DNA from: Larix sibirica
Lineage: Eukaryota > Streptophyta > Pinopsida > Pinales > Pinaceae
Length of the DNA: 10,058 nt
Direction of reading: 5' to 3'
Assembly (NCBI GenBank): GCA_004151065.3
Contig: NWUY0300037498.1
Coordinates: forward strand, 14,879-24,936
Positions 7,905 through 10,058 of this stretch are shown one piece after another. The position numbers and the translations under genes were made by a program. The first letter of the stretch is position 1; every line of letters starts with the position of its first letter. The notes under the pieces are model-generated. The model had not been told where the DNA came from, ran no database searches, and was given only the letters and a program-made list of their open reading frames with translations.

Positions 7905-7998
7905 TTGGGAATTGTGACAAGGAAGATCATTATCTTCCTTGAACATGCCATTTGGGAATTGTGACAAGGAAGATCATTATCTTCCTTGAACATGCCAT
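7905..7998. repeat. Perfect 47-bp tandem duplication with palindromic core
   Basis: Units 7905-7951 and 7952-7998 are identical at all 47 bases. Each contains the palindrome CAAGGAAGAT-CATT-ATCTTCCTTG, with exact 10-bp arms around four bases. Perfect identity in otherwise decayed DNA means it is young, or conserved by gene conversion, or possibly an assembly artefact. Confidence 0.95.
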
Positions 7999-8013
7999 AT
8001 CATGCCTTCTTTC

Positions 8014-8203
8014 ACTCCATTTACCATCTATAAATCATGGAGTATTGTCTTAACTGTTTTAGCCTCAAAAGTTAGCTCCAGCAGTGACGAGCTGGCATTA
8101 TAGCTCAAGCAATCTTCTAGAATTATGGTCCCCTTTGGGTTAGACTCCATAATCAAAGCCAACAGTTTACTCCATTTACCATATTAATAAATCATGGAGT
8201 ATT
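8014..8203. repeat. Pair of 33-35-bp direct repeats flanking 122 bp
   Basis: Segments 8014-8046 and 8169-8203 share ACTCCATTTACCAT, then ATAAATCATGGAGTATT, and differ only in a 2-4-base stretch between. Each has its own inverted ends ACTCCAT/ATGGAGT. The interior also shows a weak inverted relation (AACTGTTTTAGCC near 8052 and AAAGCCAACAGTT near 8155). A small non-autonomous element or a local duplication would both explain this. Confidence 0.7.
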
Positions 8204-8231
8204 CGAAAGCTTTTCCACAATATTGTTCCTT

Positions 8232-8293
8232 GAAAAAAATTCTTCTTCTAGACAATCCGCCTTTGGAAAAAAATCTTCTGGATTATCCGCTTT
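8232..8293. repeat. Imperfect tandem repeat, about 34-bp period
   Basis: Segments 8232-8264 and 8266-8293 share GAAAAAAAT, TCTTCT and ATCCGC blocks with a small deletion in the second copy. A plus frame runs through (8223-8435), but it has no recognised motif and looks like repeat-driven chance coding. Confidence 0.5.
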
Positions 8294-8406
8294 AGACCTT
8301 TCTGAATTAAGAATTCAAAAGTCCAAAATCGAACAATCCAAACGATACTACCACACAGGATTTAAACAATCCAGAATAATGCTGCAGACAATTCAGAAGA
8401 TACTAC

Positions 8407-8464
8407 CACAAAAGAATGTAATTAGGAAGTTTTGATATTATCACAAATGAATGTAATTAGGAAG
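8407..8464. repeat. 23-bp direct repeat, two copies
   Basis: CACAAA[AT]GAATGTAATTAGGAAG-type units at 8407-8429 and 8442-8464 differ at one base and are separated by 12 bases. The shorter ATACTACCACA occurs at about 8345 and again at 8400, so this whole block appears built from small duplications. Confidence 0.8.
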
Positions 8465-8709
8465 CAAAACTTACACTGCCCTTTATTAAGTTGTATTAAA
8501 ATACCAAATGTGTTATTTCAGCATGAAAATGCAAAACCTATATGCTGAAGAATATATACATTAAATTCACTAGATTGTTTCTTATTTTAAAATTAATTTG
8601 TTTTCAAGTTGTGCAATATATTCTTAAAAAAAATGATTGCCCAACAAATTAAATTAAAAGGTAGTAACCGTGATTATTAATTTGCATTTAAATAACGAAG
8701 TTCTTTTAG

Positions 8710-8781
8710 CATGGAAATGCGAGCTTTGTCCTGAAAATATGATATTCATGAAACATGAAAATGCAAGCTTTGCCCAGAAAA
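8710..8781. repeat. 28-bp direct repeat, two copies
   Basis: Segments 8710-8737 and 8754-8781 share CATG-AAATGC-AGCTTTG-CC-GAAAA with four differences. A partial third relative (GCATGAAAATGCAAAACC) starts at about 8522. No function is apparent. Confidence 0.7.
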
Positions 8782-9179
8782 GCTGGATTTACCCGAATCT
8801 CACATGACATAAATATTGGAGTTTCATTCCTAATAAATTTTGATTGCATAACATAAAAACATGTTCAATAAAAAAAGGTAAAATCATATTTCAGGCAAAA
8901 ACATGATCCGAGATTGGAATTGAAATTCTAAACATGTATATGAGATTTGGCACATATGTGATAGTAATTACTTTTATTTTAAAATTTTCTATTCATGGGT
9001 TTATTTCACTTTTGTGTTAGTTGAGAAATAAATATAAAATGCATTTTTAAAGAATCGACGACTTTCATTTCCTGAAAAAGAACATAGCTTCCACAAATTT
9101 GAGAAGAATGATTATTCGATATGAAATAATCCAAACCATCGGTATGTATCCAAAAAACCCAATTTTTGTCTAATACACG

Positions 9180-9378
9180 ATACAACAAGATAAAATATTG
9201 CATGCAATAAGTGAAGCATAAAATATTCTGTCAAACATGAAAGCGTTAATATACAAAACTGCTCTTAATCATCTCATCATCATTAAGCAAATCCATAATA
9301 TACAGAAAGAAGGGTAACAGGCCGAAAATGTGCTGTTAAATTAATTAATATCCAACAAATATGAGTGTTTCCTTCTCT
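9180..9378 (-). other. Probable 3' untranslated region of U2AF65
   Basis: The sequence after the TGA (lower coordinates) is T-rich on the minus strand and has several TTGTAT/TGTATATT-type elements (for example near 9255 and 9300) that resemble plant far-upstream polyadenylation elements. It also has AATATTTTATG-like near-upstream candidates around 9190-9225. No canonical AATAAA is present in the first 200 bases. The 3' end is not determinable from sequence alone. Confidence 0.4.

Positions 9379-10058
<680 letters not shown>

Larger units (their letters stand above)
7770..9179. other. Intergenic DNA downstream of U2AF65
   Basis: Apart from the local repeats listed separately, this region is AT-rich and holds no recognised gene, tRNA or structured RNA. 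Frames such as 9203-9006 (minus) have no motif and overlap the area just beyond the U2AF65 3' untranslated region. Confidence 0.5.

Overview
The window looks like nuclear DNA of a land plant. It is AT-rich, has no prokaryotic gene packing, contains a plant-type spliced gene with short GT-AG introns, and carries old, heavily mutated LTR-retrotransposon sequence. The species cannot be named from the sequence. A large-genome lineage such as a gymnosperm is possible but is only inference.

The one clearly functional gene is at the right end on the minus strand: the last three coding exons (9814-9895, 9661-9728, 9379-9513) of the large subunit of the splicing factor U2AF (U2AF65). They encode 94 residues of the C-terminal U2AF-homology motif (UHM) domain and the stop codon. 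Splice sites and phases are all consistent, and the rest of the gene lies beyond the right edge.

The centre-left (about 1930-3921, possibly to about 4900) is a decayed Ty1/Copia retrotransposon on the minus strand. Read from high to low coordinates it keeps the family order: aspartic protease, GAG-pre-integrase zinc-binding region, integrase core, post-integrase segment, N-terminal reverse transcriptase (RT) and C-terminal RT. It has many stops and frameshifts, an altered protease active site, a local tandem duplication in the RT N-terminus, and too little DNA for the RT core. A second element in the opposite orientation is suggested by an LTR-like promoter segment at about 5231-6179, followed by a degenerate initiator-methionine-tRNA primer-binding site at 6185.

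At the far left (2-336) two short stretches, joined in phase by a plausible 152-bp intron, look like an eroded two-exon gene fragment of unknown family. A GC-richer island at 618-778 may be another coding relic. The remaining DNA (378-540, 800-1740, 6200-7540, 7770-9378) is AT-rich intergenic sequence with several short local duplications and hairpins, including a perfect 47-bp tandem duplication with a palindromic core at 7905-7998. I found no convincing novel multi-gene system. The main points of interest are the retroelement decay, the local duplications and the unidentified exon-like relics.
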